Assembly: GCA_023458755.1 (NCBI GenBank)
Contig: JAEWYE010000022.1
Coordinates: forward strand, 1-50,082
Direction of reading: 5' to 3'
DNA from: Bacillota bacterium
Lineage (GTDB): Bacteria > Bacillota > Clostridia > Oscillospirales > Acutalibacteraceae
DNA: 50,082 nucleotides
Of the stretch, positions 40,959 to 48,898 are shown piece after piece. The first letter of the stretch is position 1. Each line of letters begins with the position of its first letter. Below the pieces are notes generated by a model. That model was given only the letters and a program-made list of their open reading frames with translations. It was not told where the DNA came from and did not search any database. A program made the translations under genes and the position numbers.

Positions 40959-41795
40959 TTATGGCTCATATCCGAAGTCCTCGGCGTCCTCGCCATGGTC
41001 GTGGGACTCCTTTGCGGTATCTTCCCTAAAATCCGCACATTCCGGTTCATTGGCTGATCGATCAAGCTGCTTTTGCAGGAACAGGCTGACAGGGGCGTTC
41101 ACAGGTGGAATTTTCGCCTCCTCCTTAATCAGATCGTTATAGTATAAAACGTAGGTTTTGAAGTTTGTGTTCAGCGTAGATAACAGGCTGTCCTCGGAAA
41201 CAATTAAATCATTAACTTCCTCATAAAGCTGGCGCAATTCAAAAAGAGGAACAGCGGCAGTAGTCAGGTCATAAAGCAGATATTCGCCCTGACGTTTTCC
41301 AAATGCTACAGCTATATCAGACATGAAATTATCGGCCACCGCTTCATGAACAGCAAGGAAATCCTTCCCGTCTGACTGTACGAAATATATGCCGTTTCGC
41401 ACCTGAACAGGCGAGGTGTTATCTTTTCCTTGCTCGGCAGGCGGGGTACACTTGCCAAAGTAATCGGTCAGACGCAGTTTGCCGTCACGCCTGATTTCCT
41501 CCATCATTTCCATTGCCTTGGCTTTCATTCTCTTGCAGGCGGCCACACGGCGCTGAAGCATTTCATACACGGGAATAGCCTTAGTGTCCTCGCCGTAGCA
41601 GAGCCAGTCCCCATCCTGCTGTGCCATGGAAATGGCTTTATCCGATAATACTTCTTTTGCCTTATCTTTCGGAACCATAACACCCTCACGTTCGATACCG
41701 TTTTCGTCTGTTGACACAATGACATAAATATTCAGTGCGATTTCAAGGGCAGTATTGATGTTACCCCAAATCGACTCTCCACTTGGATGATTCAT
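40959..41795 (-). CDS. Unknown ICE protein
   Basis: A 278-residue soluble protein with an internal resemblance between two parts: DGDWLCYGEDTKAIPVYEMLQRR and QGEYLLYDLTTAAVPLFELRQLYEE. Each seems to be a short beta pair followed by a helix, so the protein may be a duplicated domain. The C-terminus is acidic with His (KESHDHGEDAEDFGYEP). No known family is recognised. ATG at 41795 has aggagagtgatttt before it. It is the first leftward gene after the XRE regulator, which is divergent to it. Confidence 0.6.
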   Translation of the reverse strand: MNHPSGESIWGNINTALEIALNIYVIVSTDENGIEREGVMVPKDKAKEVLSDKAISMAQQDGDWLCYGEDTKAIPVYEMLQRRVAACKRMKAKAMEMMEEIRRDGKLRLTDYFGKCTPPAEQGKDNTSPVQVRNGIYFVQSDGKDFLAVHEAVADNFMSDIAVAFGKRQGEYLLYDLTTAAVPLFELRQLYEEVNDLIVSEDSLLSTLNTNFKTYVLYYNDLIKEEAKIPPVNAPVSLFLQKQLDRSANEPECADFREDTAKESHDHGEDAEDFGYEP

Positions 41796-41842
41796 AAAAT
41801 CACTCTCCTATTCGATTAGTATTTGGAATGCATTTACATAAT

Positions 41843-41879
41843 ACAACTATATATAACTATAATCAACCACTATTGTTGT
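41843..41879. promoter_or_regulatory. Possible operator between divergent genes
   Basis: ACAACTATA (41843-41851) and TATTGTTGT (41871-41879) form an inverted repeat with eight of nine matches. It lies in the 143-base AT-rich gap between the XRE regulator gene (rightward) and the 278-residue gene (leftward), where an XRE repressor would be expected to bind. A CATAAT -10-like hexamer lies at 41904-41909 for the rightward gene. Confidence 0.35.
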
Positions 41880-41938
41880 CTTATATTTTGTTGTGTTATC
41901 CACCATAATAGAAACAGTATAGGATAAGGAGGATAACA

Positions 41939-42256
41939 ATGGATTTACCACAAAAACTTAATAAGCTCCGAACGCAAAGGGAGATTAGTGTTTATAAGCT
42001 GTCAAAAGATACTGACATATCACAAAATTACATACGTAAAATTGAAAAGGGAGAAAGTCAGCCGTCCGTTCTTGTGCTTGAAACACTATTGAAGCGCCTT
42101 GGCACAACGCTTGCGGAGTTCTTTAATGAAAACGAAGATACGCTGTATCCCACTGCATACGAACGGGAACTTATAGAAAGTGTTCGTATGCTAAATGAAG
42201 AAAAAGCGGAGGCTGTTCTCCATATTGCAAAGCTTATGGCAAACCGGCTGCCCTAA
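41939..42256 (+). CDS. XRE-family helix-turn-helix regulator
   Basis: A 105-residue DNA-binding protein with a Cro/CI-type HTH in the first 65 residues (ISVYKLSKDTDISQNYIRKIEKGE, LVLETLLKRLGTTLAEFF). A C-terminal helix (YERELIESVRMLNEEKAEAV) may serve in dimerisation. It is the only rightward backbone gene in the transfer region and is divergent from the 278-residue gene, so it is a good candidate for the ICE repressor or local regulator. ATG at 41939 has a strong aaggaggataaca site. A terminator overlaps its stop codon. Confidence 0.9.
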   Translation: MDLPQKLNKLRTQREISVYKLSKDTDISQNYIRKIEKGESQPSVLVLETLLKRLGTTLAEFFNENEDTLYPTAYERELIESVRMLNEEKAEAVLHIAKLMANRLP

Positions 42257-42275
42257 TAAGGCAGCCACTTTTTTA
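42246..42275 (+). terminator. Terminator of the XRE gene
   Basis: GGCTGCC (42246-42252) and GGCAGCC (42260-42266) form a seven-base stem across the stop codon, followed by ACTTTTTT. It stops rightward RNA from running into the opposing genes. Confidence 0.85.
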
Positions 42276-42956
42276 TTCCCGTTCGATTCCACGCTCCATA
42301 CTTCCAAAGAGCCATGAGAAATCCAGTGCTTTTTCTTTTTTTTGCAATTCTGGTAAAATGTCCTCAATTTTATCCACCAGCCGTTCCACAGAGTTAAAAT
42401 CCTCCTGCGTCATATCGTTGTCGATGGTACGCATTTTGACAAGTCCCGCGTAGATGACTTTCAAATCCGTTTCAGAAAAAAGCCGCTTTTCATCAATCAG
42501 GCCGCTTCTTGTGGCGAAGCTCTCAAATGCGTCCTCTTTGTTGTAGAAATACTGACGCTGGATAGGGTTTTTATTTTCATCACAACGGTAGGTGGACAGC
42601 ACATACTCGAATAGAGGATGTTGCTTGCAGGCCAGCACCACGCCGTTATGTTCATTGATTCTATACAGATTGTTGGGCAGCTTTACGGTGGTTTCCTCGT
42701 CAAAAGGCTTATCCGAACAGATCCCGCAAGCCACCGCCGTGGACTTGGCAAGTGTCTGTATTCTGTCCATAAGTTTATCCTGCACCTCGACAAAGGGATT
42801 TTTCATCACCATATCATTCTTGGTGAAAAAAGCAATCAGCTTATCCCGGTGGTAAATATCCGCCACATAGTCAGGCGAGGTGGATGGCTGTACGATGAAG
42901 CCTTTCTTTTGCAGGGCTTCAAAATAGCTTTGATAAAATTCAGTTTTGGTTTTCAT
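42273..42956 (-). CDS. Unknown ICE protein, paralogue of its neighbour
   Basis: A 227-residue soluble protein. It shares the same plan as the next gene upstream: MKT(K/R)xEF start, a middle VVLACKQHPLFEYVLSTYRC (LLCRRTTLFGYEFVTCQK in the neighbour), a following FYNKEDAFESFATRSGL (FYDPVLAQDDFLERSGL) and a C-terminal MRTIDNDMTQEDFNSVERLV segment. These equal positions indicate a tandem duplication. The family is not recognised. The two genes lie between the relaxase and the XRE regulator, on the relaxase strand. ATG at 42956 has aaggagaacgcct before it. Confidence 0.65.
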   Translation of the reverse strand: MKTKTEFYQSYFEALQKKGFIVQPSTSPDYVADIYHRDKLIAFFTKNDMVMKNPFVEVQDKLMDRIQTLAKSTAVACGICSDKPFDEETTVKLPNNLYRINEHNGVVLACKQHPLFEYVLSTYRCDENKNPIQRQYFYNKEDAFESFATRSGLIDEKRLFSETDLKVIYAGLVKMRTIDNDMTQEDFNSVERLVDKIEDILPELQKKEKALDFSWLFGSMERGIERE

Positions 42957-42967
42957 AGGCGTTCTCC

Positions 42968-43639
42968 TTACATTTCATTTTGAAAGTAATGGCTGGGAGA
43001 AAGGTCAGGCTGCCCTGGCAAGCTTTCCTCAATCTTTGCCATCAGTTCACGGATACGGTTTTCCTGCCCGCTGTCCATCTCATTATCCAGCATGACGCAC
43101 CTCGCACAATAGGATACCAGCACATGAAGCTCATCGTGAGAAAAGGAAAGCGGAGTCGGTATTTTTAAGCCGCTGCGTTCCAGAAAATCGTCTTGTGCCA
43201 GTACCGGGTCATAAAAGAAATGCTCCTTGTAAAAGCGTTTTGTGTTGTGTTTCGGCACGGCTTTCTGACAGGTAACAAACTCATACCCAAACAGCGTTGT
43301 GCGGCGGCAGAGCAATACCACACTAGCACTCTCAAAGACCTTAATATAGGAGCCGCCTGTCAGCAGGACGGCTTCTATCCGATCCATGTCCGCAAAGGGC
43401 GGCTGCATACAGCATGAAAGATTGGTGCGTGTTTCTTCGGCCGCCTGCTCCAAAGCCCGGACCTTATCGTCACCGTAGGTTTCAAAAATAAGCTCCCCAT
43501 CCTGTGTAACCGCACAGAATAGGGAGCTTTCATCATAGACCTCGGCGGCCACATCACTTTCCCTAGTAATTTCCACACGGAAACCTGTTCGGGTCAAACG
43601 CGCAAAAAAATCCTCAAAAAACTCATTTCTTGTTTTCAA
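42968..43639 (-). CDS. Unknown ICE protein, paralogue of its neighbour
   Basis: A 223-residue soluble protein, more acidic than its paralogue downstream. Common blocks are listed in that entry; identity is low, so the duplication is old. Two Cys pairs are seen (NLSCCMQPPF and SYCARCVML) that the other copy lacks or shares only in part. The TTG start at 43639 has ggaggaatgttga before it. It follows the relaxase gene by about 20 bases and is probably cotranscribed with it. Confidence 0.65.
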   Translation of the reverse strand: MKTRNEFFEDFFARLTRTGFRVEITRESDVAAEVYDESSLFCAVTQDGELIFETYGDDKVRALEQAAEETRTNLSCCMQPPFADMDRIEAVLLTGGSYIKVFESASVVLLCRRTTLFGYEFVTCQKAVPKHNTKRFYKEHFFYDPVLAQDDFLERSGLKIPTPLSFSHDELHVLVSYCARCVMLDNEMDSGQENRIRELMAKIEESLPGQPDLSPSHYFQNEM

Positions 43640-43659
43640 TCAACATTCCTCCCTGATGG

Positions 43660-44880
43660 TTAATGTTCATAGCCTTTATCCTGTAATTTCAAAAATAGCT
43701 CTTTCTTGGTGTCTTTTGATAGTTCTCGGCCATTTTGCTTCTCCCAATCATCAAAGCATCTGTCGTTATCACGGGTCAGGCTGGAAAGCATATCCAGCGC
43801 CTCCATCAGCATCTGCTCGGCAAAAAAGGAACGGCGGGCGCTTTTGTATTCCTCAGACTTAACCTCGTAATCCAACCGATTCAGAGCCTTTACCATGCCC
43901 AACACACGATTTGCAATGATTTTATCTGCTTCCCCGCCAAATCGTTTCCGCAGACCACCAAGGTATTCATCACTGCTGCCGTACAGCAGAGCCATCTTCA
44001 TTTTGCTGTCTATGTAGCGTTCTTTCTGCTCATTAAGTGCGGAGACATTCTCCAGAAGATACGCCACCAGCTTATCCACCTCGGCTTTAACTTCCGGCGT
44101 CAGAAACTGATAGACAATGCGACCAGTCGGTGGGAGCGCGGATTTAAGCAGGAATACACGATCGGCAATTTCATTCAGCACCGCATCGCCAAAATCAAAG
44201 TTACCGGACAACTCGTTTTCTTCGTCGTAGCCATCACGGAGCCGCTTGTATCGGTTCTTATCCAGTCGCCGTAGATGCTGCTCAAACTCATCTACCAGCT
44301 CATTGCTGATACTGCGAAGCTCGGCGGCTGATTTATTTTTCTGCTCCCCATATGCACGGATGCGCTCCACAAAGGTGTCTTTAATAAGCTGCTTTCTAAT
44401 GGCATTTGGAACAGCAGGAGGGGTAAAGGGGTTTTTTACCCGTGACGAGGTATCCCAAAACACCACATGAATATGGGGATGATGCTTTTCTTTATGAAGC
44501 GCACACGCCCATTGTAAATGTTCACGCCAGATATTGTTTTTCTCAGCAATCGTCATGATGTGACTTTCAATATATCTTTGCCATGCCTTTTGGTCGGTCA
44601 GGTTCAATTCATCAGCCGTTTTCTCATCAAAAGAAATTACGCTGCGGTACATGGTGATATGTTTTTTAGAATTGGCATATACCAACCTTGCCACGTCCTG
44701 CCAGTCCTCAAACTCAGTAATAGTACCAGGGGAGAGTTTCCCAAACAGGCCATGGTTCATGCCCTCATTTTTCGCAACTCTGGGACGGGTAGAAATGTAG
44801 CGCACATGAGCATAATTCTTGCCAGATGTACTTTTATAATTGGGATTTATGAACCTTTGCTTATAGACTAAGATAGAAAT
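43660..44880 (-). CDS. MobP-type relaxase, probable ATT start
   Basis: A relaxase of 406 residues that nicks at oriT and leads the DNA strand into the recipient. The metal-binding His motif is KEKHHPHIHVVFWD; a Tyr-rich N-terminus (NYKSTSGKNYAHVRYISTRP) is conserved in MobP3-like relaxases and should hold the catalytic Tyr. The first ATG (44805) falls after these Tyr residues, so it cannot be the start. An in-frame stop lies just upstream of 44880 and the only plausible start with correct spacing to ggaggtgagccgct is ATT at 44880, a very rare start codon. The rest of the protein is helical and charged. Confidence 0.85.
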   Translation of the reverse strand: MSILVYKQRFINPNYKSTSGKNYAHVRYISTRPRVAKNEGMNHGLFGKLSPGTITEFEDWQDVARLVYANSKKHITMYRSVISFDEKTADELNLTDQKAWQRYIESHIMTIAEKNNIWREHLQWACALHKEKHHPHIHVVFWDTSSRVKNPFTPPAVPNAIRKQLIKDTFVERIRAYGEQKNKSAAELRSISNELVDEFEQHLRRLDKNRYKRLRDGYDEENELSGNFDFGDAVLNEIADRVFLLKSALPPTGRIVYQFLTPEVKAEVDKLVAYLLENVSALNEQKERYIDSKMKMALLYGSSDEYLGGLRKRFGGEADKIIANRVLGMVKALNRLDYEVKSEEYKSARRSFFAEQMLMEALDMLSSLTRDNDRCFDDWEKQNGRELSKDTKKELFLKLQDKGYEH

Positions 44881-44905
44881 AGCGGCTCACCTCCGTCCGA
44901 AAGGA

Positions 44906-45400
44906 CTATCTCTCCCAATTACTATCCTCTGGCTGACTGTATTCCTCGTCCTCGGCAGCTTTGCACACAAGGGCATAATTCTCCATGGTGGTACGGTATC
45001 GTCTTGTTTCCTCCAGAATAAATCTCACGCCCTCCGCCGTGCTCGGCGGCAGGGTTTCAAAGGATTTATAGAATGCATAACGATTGTATGCCTCCGGTGG
45101 TCTTTCGCACAGCATATCCAAAAACTCCTCATACCCAAAGGGGCAAACCCGGCTTACTTCCTGACAGGCCAGGTTCACGCCTGACAATGTATCATTGTCA
45201 CGGAGCTTTGACAAAATCAGTTCGCCAACCGGTTCATTTGCAGCCAGCTTTACTTCAATCTGCTCCATACCGTGAACCAAAAGCTCCGATGCAGGAGTGT
45301 GAATGCCGATACTGCCTAAATGTGTTGCCAGCTCATAGGCTTTGCAGGGAAACTCCACCACTAACGTACCACATTGATAACGGATCACTCCAGTAACCAT
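44906..45400 (-). CDS. Unknown ICE protein, weakly ArdA-like
   Basis: A 164-residue acidic protein from MVTGVIRYQCGTLVVEF. The alternation of short strands with helices (AYELATHLGSIGIHTPAS, VGELILSKLRDNDTLSGVN, EEFLDMLCE) recalls the ArdA antirestriction fold, and the acidic character would fit a DNA mimic, but no diagnostic motif is seen and I treat this as a weak guess. It lies directly before the relaxase gene. The ATG at 45400 has aaggtgattctt before it; a GTG three codons upstream is inside that site. Confidence 0.55.
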   Translation of the reverse strand: MVTGVIRYQCGTLVVEFPCKAYELATHLGSIGIHTPASELLVHGMEQIEVKLAANEPVGELILSKLRDNDTLSGVNLACQEVSRVCPFGYEEFLDMLCERPPEAYNRYAFYKSFETLPPSTAEGVRFILEETRRYRTTMENYALVCKAAEDEEYSQPEDSNWER

Positions 45401-45410
45401 AAGAATCACC

Positions 45411-45905
45411 TTACCTTTCCGGCTCTGCGGCCTCATCCTGTGCCATATCCGCAGCGAAAGCATACGAAAGCTGTTCAAACTGACGGTATATACGGCCGGT
45501 TCTCTGATAACGAGAAGCGTCCAGTACGAGCTGTGGCGGTTCACTTTCCTGTTGCTGAATGACGGTCTTTACCTCACCGGCAGCAATGTAGAAAGCATTG
45601 CAGACCAATTCCATATAAGGATAGCCCAGTCTTGAAATCTCAAAAGGCGTTGCATGACACTTGCTGTTCCACGAAAACAGGTTGTGGGCAACATCCTCCA
45701 CATGGCGGGTACGTTCGTCAAACTCACGGACTGCCCGTTTAAGACCAGTAAAATTGATACCGTCTACGGTGACATACCGGCAGGCAGTTTCCCACAATTC
45801 CTTATCATAGGAGAGCAAATAAAAAGCCGCATGATAAGAAGAATCTATGATATCCGCTCTTTTTGTTAATGCAGCCAGTTTTAAATACCTTTCTGCTTGG
45901 GTCAT
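45411..45905 (-). CDS. Unknown ICE protein
   Basis: A 164-residue soluble protein beginning MTQAERYLKLAALTKRADII. It is largely helical, with aromatic residues clustered at DSSYHAAFYLLSYDKELWE and RLGYPYMELVCNAFYIA, and an acidic C-terminus (MAQDEAAEPER). The family is not recognised. The frame runs further upstream into the next gene, but aggag lies ten bases before the ATG at 45905. It is ten bases from the following gene and five from the previous one, within the relaxase operon. Confidence 0.6.
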   Translation of the reverse strand: MTQAERYLKLAALTKRADIIDSSYHAAFYLLSYDKELWETACRYVTVDGINFTGLKRAVREFDERTRHVEDVAHNLFSWNSKCHATPFEISRLGYPYMELVCNAFYIAAGEVKTVIQQQESEPPQLVLDASRYQRTGRIYRQFEQLSYAFAADMAQDEAAEPER

Positions 45906-45909
45906 AGGC

Positions 45910-46935
45910 TTAATACTCCTGTTCCGCTTCATAATAGAAGCTGATAAAATCACTTTGAATAGAATCAATACCGTATTCTTCATCCAATTCTTCTGTGTAC
46001 CGTTCAATGATGGCAAGTTCGTCCTCGTCAGGGTATTCACTTTCTCCATTTCCAACAGAATAGGTGTAAACACTTGTATTGACATTTGAATCGGTGATGC
46101 CTACCATAAACTCCTGAAAATGTTCGTTTGATTCCAAACTGTCACGGTCGCAGATACCCGGCATCAGAAAACAGATATAACCGAAATCGGAACGGACCTC
46201 CACCGTAGAGTAGACTAAACTACGGCTGTCCAACCCCAGCTTTTCAAGCTCCGTCTTGGCTTTGGCTCCTGTAAGTTCCGCATAGGCAGCCGCCACTTCG
46301 GGAAAACCCGCAAGAGAAACCGGTTCTGTAATTTGCATATCCTCATAAAACTGCACAAAGCCGTATTTGAGCTTGTTAAAATTGACCTCCTCATTCTTGA
46401 AGTCCTTTTGAAAACAGTGCCACGCTTCTTCGCCGTCAAAGCCGCCGTATTCTATATCCCCGGCTTTTATTTTGGCGGCAAGCATAGCGTAAAGCATAGT
46501 TTCATCAGTGGTAACACCTAATGTACGCATACTGTCTGTTCCTGTCCATGCATCGCAAGCTGAAAGTATATAAATATTTACTGACAAAGTATCCCTCCTG
46601 TCCTTTTTTGTTTTTTCATGAAATGTAAGCTGTTCCACTATTTTTTTTATAATTTCATCATTGATTTCATTTCTCCATAAGCCCTCAATCGCTCCGTCAT
46701 TGTTTATCCAGAAAAAAGCACATTCACCACTGGATATTTTTTCAATCTGCGGATGTGAAAAATAAAGAGAGTGATGAAAATCTGCTGCCTGGGCTTCCTG
46801 ATAGCTGTGGACTTCCTCAATTCTTCCATCATATAAATTTACACTACCGCTCCAGAATGGTCTATTTTCAAAAAGGGCCTGCTGATCCACGGAAAACCTC
46901 CTATTACTCCTATTAGCTTTTAGGGAAATTAGCAT
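45910..46935 (-). CDS. Unknown large acidic ICE protein
   Basis: A 341-residue protein, acidic especially at the C-terminus (DELAIIERYTEELDEEYGID). The middle (DETMLYAMLAAKIKAGDIEYGG) and KYGFVQFYEDMQITE suggest a globular mixed fold. No known family is recognised. The start is uncertain: the ATG at 46935 lies three bases after the upstream stop with aggagttataaaat before it, but a GTG at 46890 has a stronger taggaggttttcc site and would drop 15 basic residues. It is one of four unknown genes between the RHH protein and the relaxase. Confidence 0.55.
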   Translation of the reverse strand: MLISLKANRSNRRFSVDQQALFENRPFWSGSVNLYDGRIEEVHSYQEAQAADFHHSLYFSHPQIEKISSGECAFFWINNDGAIEGLWRNEINDEIIKKIVEQLTFHEKTKKDRRDTLSVNIYILSACDAWTGTDSMRTLGVTTDETMLYAMLAAKIKAGDIEYGGFDGEEAWHCFQKDFKNEEVNFNKLKYGFVQFYEDMQITEPVSLAGFPEVAAAYAELTGAKAKTELEKLGLDSRSLVYSTVEVRSDFGYICFLMPGICDRDSLESNEHFQEFMVGITDSNVNTSVYTYSVGNGESEYPDEDELAIIERYTEELDEEYGIDSIQSDFISFYYEAEQEY

Positions 46936-46938
46936 ATT

Positions 46939-47973
46939 TTATAACTCCTGTCCCATATCAGGCTCGTTCTTCTTTATTGTAAAATCTATTGATTGCTGTA
47001 ATCTTTTCCCTAATTCAGCAGTTTCTTCTTTCGTAGTTGCCATAGAGAGGGTATGTTCCTTACCATCATAGTAATAAACGCAATCAGATAATTGATCTTG
47101 GAACGGCACAGTCTCCTGGTTAACATCCATTACCATAGCCTGTAACTCCGCAGCACTAAGTTCACCGTTGTCTTTCAATAATAGCAGTTCATGAATACTG
47201 CTGGGCAGGATAAAGAAATTGGCTTTCATATTATCTGAAAGCTGCTGCAATACACTTGGATATAACAAGGTGGCCGCACCGAACATCTTTGATGGATTTG
47301 TAAGAACATACTGTTCATATGGTTTCATTTCACAACTTTCTGGTTCCTCCCATATTGCTTCCTTGCCAGACAAGAGCCTATCAAACATCATTTCATACAT
47401 GAGTTCACTAAGTGATATAATCTGTGCCGGTTGCTCCCTTACCGTGTTAGCAAGTGCATCCTGATATATAGTTTCTATATCCAATCCCCAATACTTCAAC
47501 AGTTCATTCGATACTTGCATGGTCGCTGATTCATGCTCTTTGGATTTGAGAGGTATTTTGACAACAGCCGTTAAGTCAGTATCCATGAAATCTTTGTGGG
47601 GAACATTTTTTAGCATATCCTCATTCATATCCTTATTAATTAAATGAAGTGTAAGCAAATTTTTTACCTGTGCATAATCGGTCACATTTGTCGGCATGTT
47701 TTCAAAAGCAGGGGTCAGGTTCTGAAAATAACGGGCAGATATATCCATCATTATTTCTGATATGCTAACACCGTTTTCATATAGTTCAAAATATCCATTG
47801 AGATAGATTTGTGGAACAAGCGTATCTCCCTCACGCAGTATTAAAAGTCCGTCTAAAACTTGATTATTGTTTTTGGGTATCTGGTTGATTTCAACCTTGG
47901 CATTTTGATAGCTGGGTGGAAAATATTCTTTAATCTGCTTAGATATTTGATCTTTAAATTCCTGATAATCCAT
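46939..47973 (-). CDS. DUF5688-family protein
   Basis: A 344-residue soluble protein beginning MDYQEFKDQISKQIKEYFP. The pattern of GDTLVPQIYLNGYFELYENG followed by ISEIMMDISARY, VTDYAQVKNLLTLHLIN and NPSKMFGAATLLYPSVLQQL fits DUF5688, widespread in Clostridia, often in several copies on mobile elements. The function is unknown. The ATG at 47973 has aaaggagttgtct before it; the longer frame from 48141 overlaps the RHH gene and includes unlike sequence. It is acidic and probably cytoplasmic. Confidence 0.75.
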   Translation of the reverse strand: MDYQEFKDQISKQIKEYFPPSYQNAKVEINQIPKNNNQVLDGLLILREGDTLVPQIYLNGYFELYENGVSISEIMMDISARYFQNLTPAFENMPTNVTDYAQVKNLLTLHLINKDMNEDMLKNVPHKDFMDTDLTAVVKIPLKSKEHESATMQVSNELLKYWGLDIETIYQDALANTVREQPAQIISLSELMYEMMFDRLLSGKEAIWEEPESCEMKPYEQYVLTNPSKMFGAATLLYPSVLQQLSDNMKANFFILPSSIHELLLLKDNGELSAAELQAMVMDVNQETVPFQDQLSDCVYYYDGKEHTLSMATTKEETAELGKRLQQSIDFTIKKNEPDMGQEL

Positions 47974-48034
47974 AGACAACTCCTTTCCTGCCCAATATTC
48001 AGGCGGTGAAATGATATTTTTATTACTCATTCTG

Positions 48035-48505
48035 TCACAGTTTATCTGCAAGCCTACGCAAATTATCCGTATCCTGCAAAAAGCTGTTGATTTGAAAATC
48101 CTTTCTCTGCATATAGTCCACGCCCAGCGTGATAGCCTCATTCAACATCTGGTCGAACTGATCCTCGGTGCCGTCATGGGCTATGTTCATCAAAACCTTA
48201 ATAAGTAGGAAAAAGGCAGCGGCATCAATCTTGCCAGACTTCATGTGCATTTTAGCGATGCGGTTTGTCTGCTGCTCTACCACAGCCCGGATGTCCTCAA
48301 GGTGGTAAACCGCCATCAGCTCCTGCCTGATAATCTTTGCAATGAAATCAATGTCTTGACTATATCCCTCAATGGACAACCCTTTCTCTACAAACTGGCG
48401 AACCAACTCCGAAGTCGTGGTGTTGTTTTTGGCCGCAAGAGTATCTAATGCCTTTAAGGTTTTGGGAGAAAAATTGATAGACCGTTTCAGGCTTTTTTCA
48501 GGCAT
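48035..48505 (-). CDS. Ribbon-helix-helix protein, likely relaxosome accessory
   Basis: A 156-residue protein with an N-terminal RHH DNA-binding motif (KSLKRSINFSPKTLKALDTL, ASELVRQ-type TTTSELVRQFVEKGLS) and a helical C-terminal domain. Its position, with an oriT-like hairpin array just upstream and the relaxase operon downstream, fits a MobC/relaxosome accessory protein that binds near oriT. An 18-base palindrome precedes its ribosome binding site and could be its own operator. The ATG at 48505 has aaaggaggatgtt before it. Confidence 0.75.
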   Translation of the reverse strand: MPEKSLKRSINFSPKTLKALDTLAAKNNTTTSELVRQFVEKGLSIEGYSQDIDFIAKIIRQELMAVYHLEDIRAVVEQQTNRIAKMHMKSGKIDAAAFFLLIKVLMNIAHDGTEDQFDQMLNEAITLGVDYMQRKDFQINSFLQDTDNLRRLADKL

Positions 48506-48522
48506 AACATCCTCCTTTCCAT

Positions 48523-48540
48523 GTGTTCCATCTGGAACAC
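48523..48540. promoter_or_regulatory. Palindromic operator-like site before the RHH gene
   Basis: GTGTTCC, ATCT, GGAACAC is a perfect 18-base inverted repeat, 17 bases before the RHH start codon. RHH proteins bind such sites as dimers of dimers, so autoregulation is likely, though not shown by the sequence. Confidence 0.55.
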
Positions 48541-48562
48541 TTCTATATGGTAGGGAACCCCG

Positions 48563-48706
48563 TTACAGGCTTTGCCTGTAAGCTGTTTTCTTGGCGGGTG
48601 GAACCCGCCTATTCCTGCCTTAACTCCAAAATCTGAGATTTTGGCATTAAGTAGCCCCCACCGGCAAGCGGTGGGGGCGTGGTCGCTTCGCTCCCTAAAA
48701 GGGCGA
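48563..48706. other. Candidate origin of transfer (five successive hairpins)
   Basis: In the 393-base gene-free gap (48506-48898), five hairpins follow one another: TTACAGGC/GCCTGTAA (48563-48581), GGCGGGT/ACCCGCC (48593-48609), CCAAAATC/GATTTTGG (48626-48644), GCCCCCACCG/CGGTGGGGGC (48654-48678) and TTCGC-CCC/GGG-CGAA with a small bulge (about 48686-48706). The first four stems are perfect. Dense inverted repeats beside a relaxosome-type RHH gene are the usual mark of oriT. The nic site itself cannot be identified. The rest of the gap to 48898 is AT-rich and must hold the promoter of the AraC gene. Confidence 0.6.
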
Positions 48707-48898
48707 AACTATTGTCTATAATTAATTGAAACTTCCATTTTGCTATGGTAAACTTATTTTTATATTCACCGAGTAAAACTTTTTTGAAACGGTAGTGAGG
48801 AAACTTAACGCTCTGGGAGTAAATTCGTATTTGATTAGTACGCATTAGGCGGATAAACATAATGAAAATTTCACTTTGAAAGGCAAGGAGGGAACAAG

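Noticed and set aside
48609..48860. Minus-strand ORF of 83 residues in the oriT gap
   Set aside because: It reads through several perfect hairpins, has no ribosome binding site and no family likeness.
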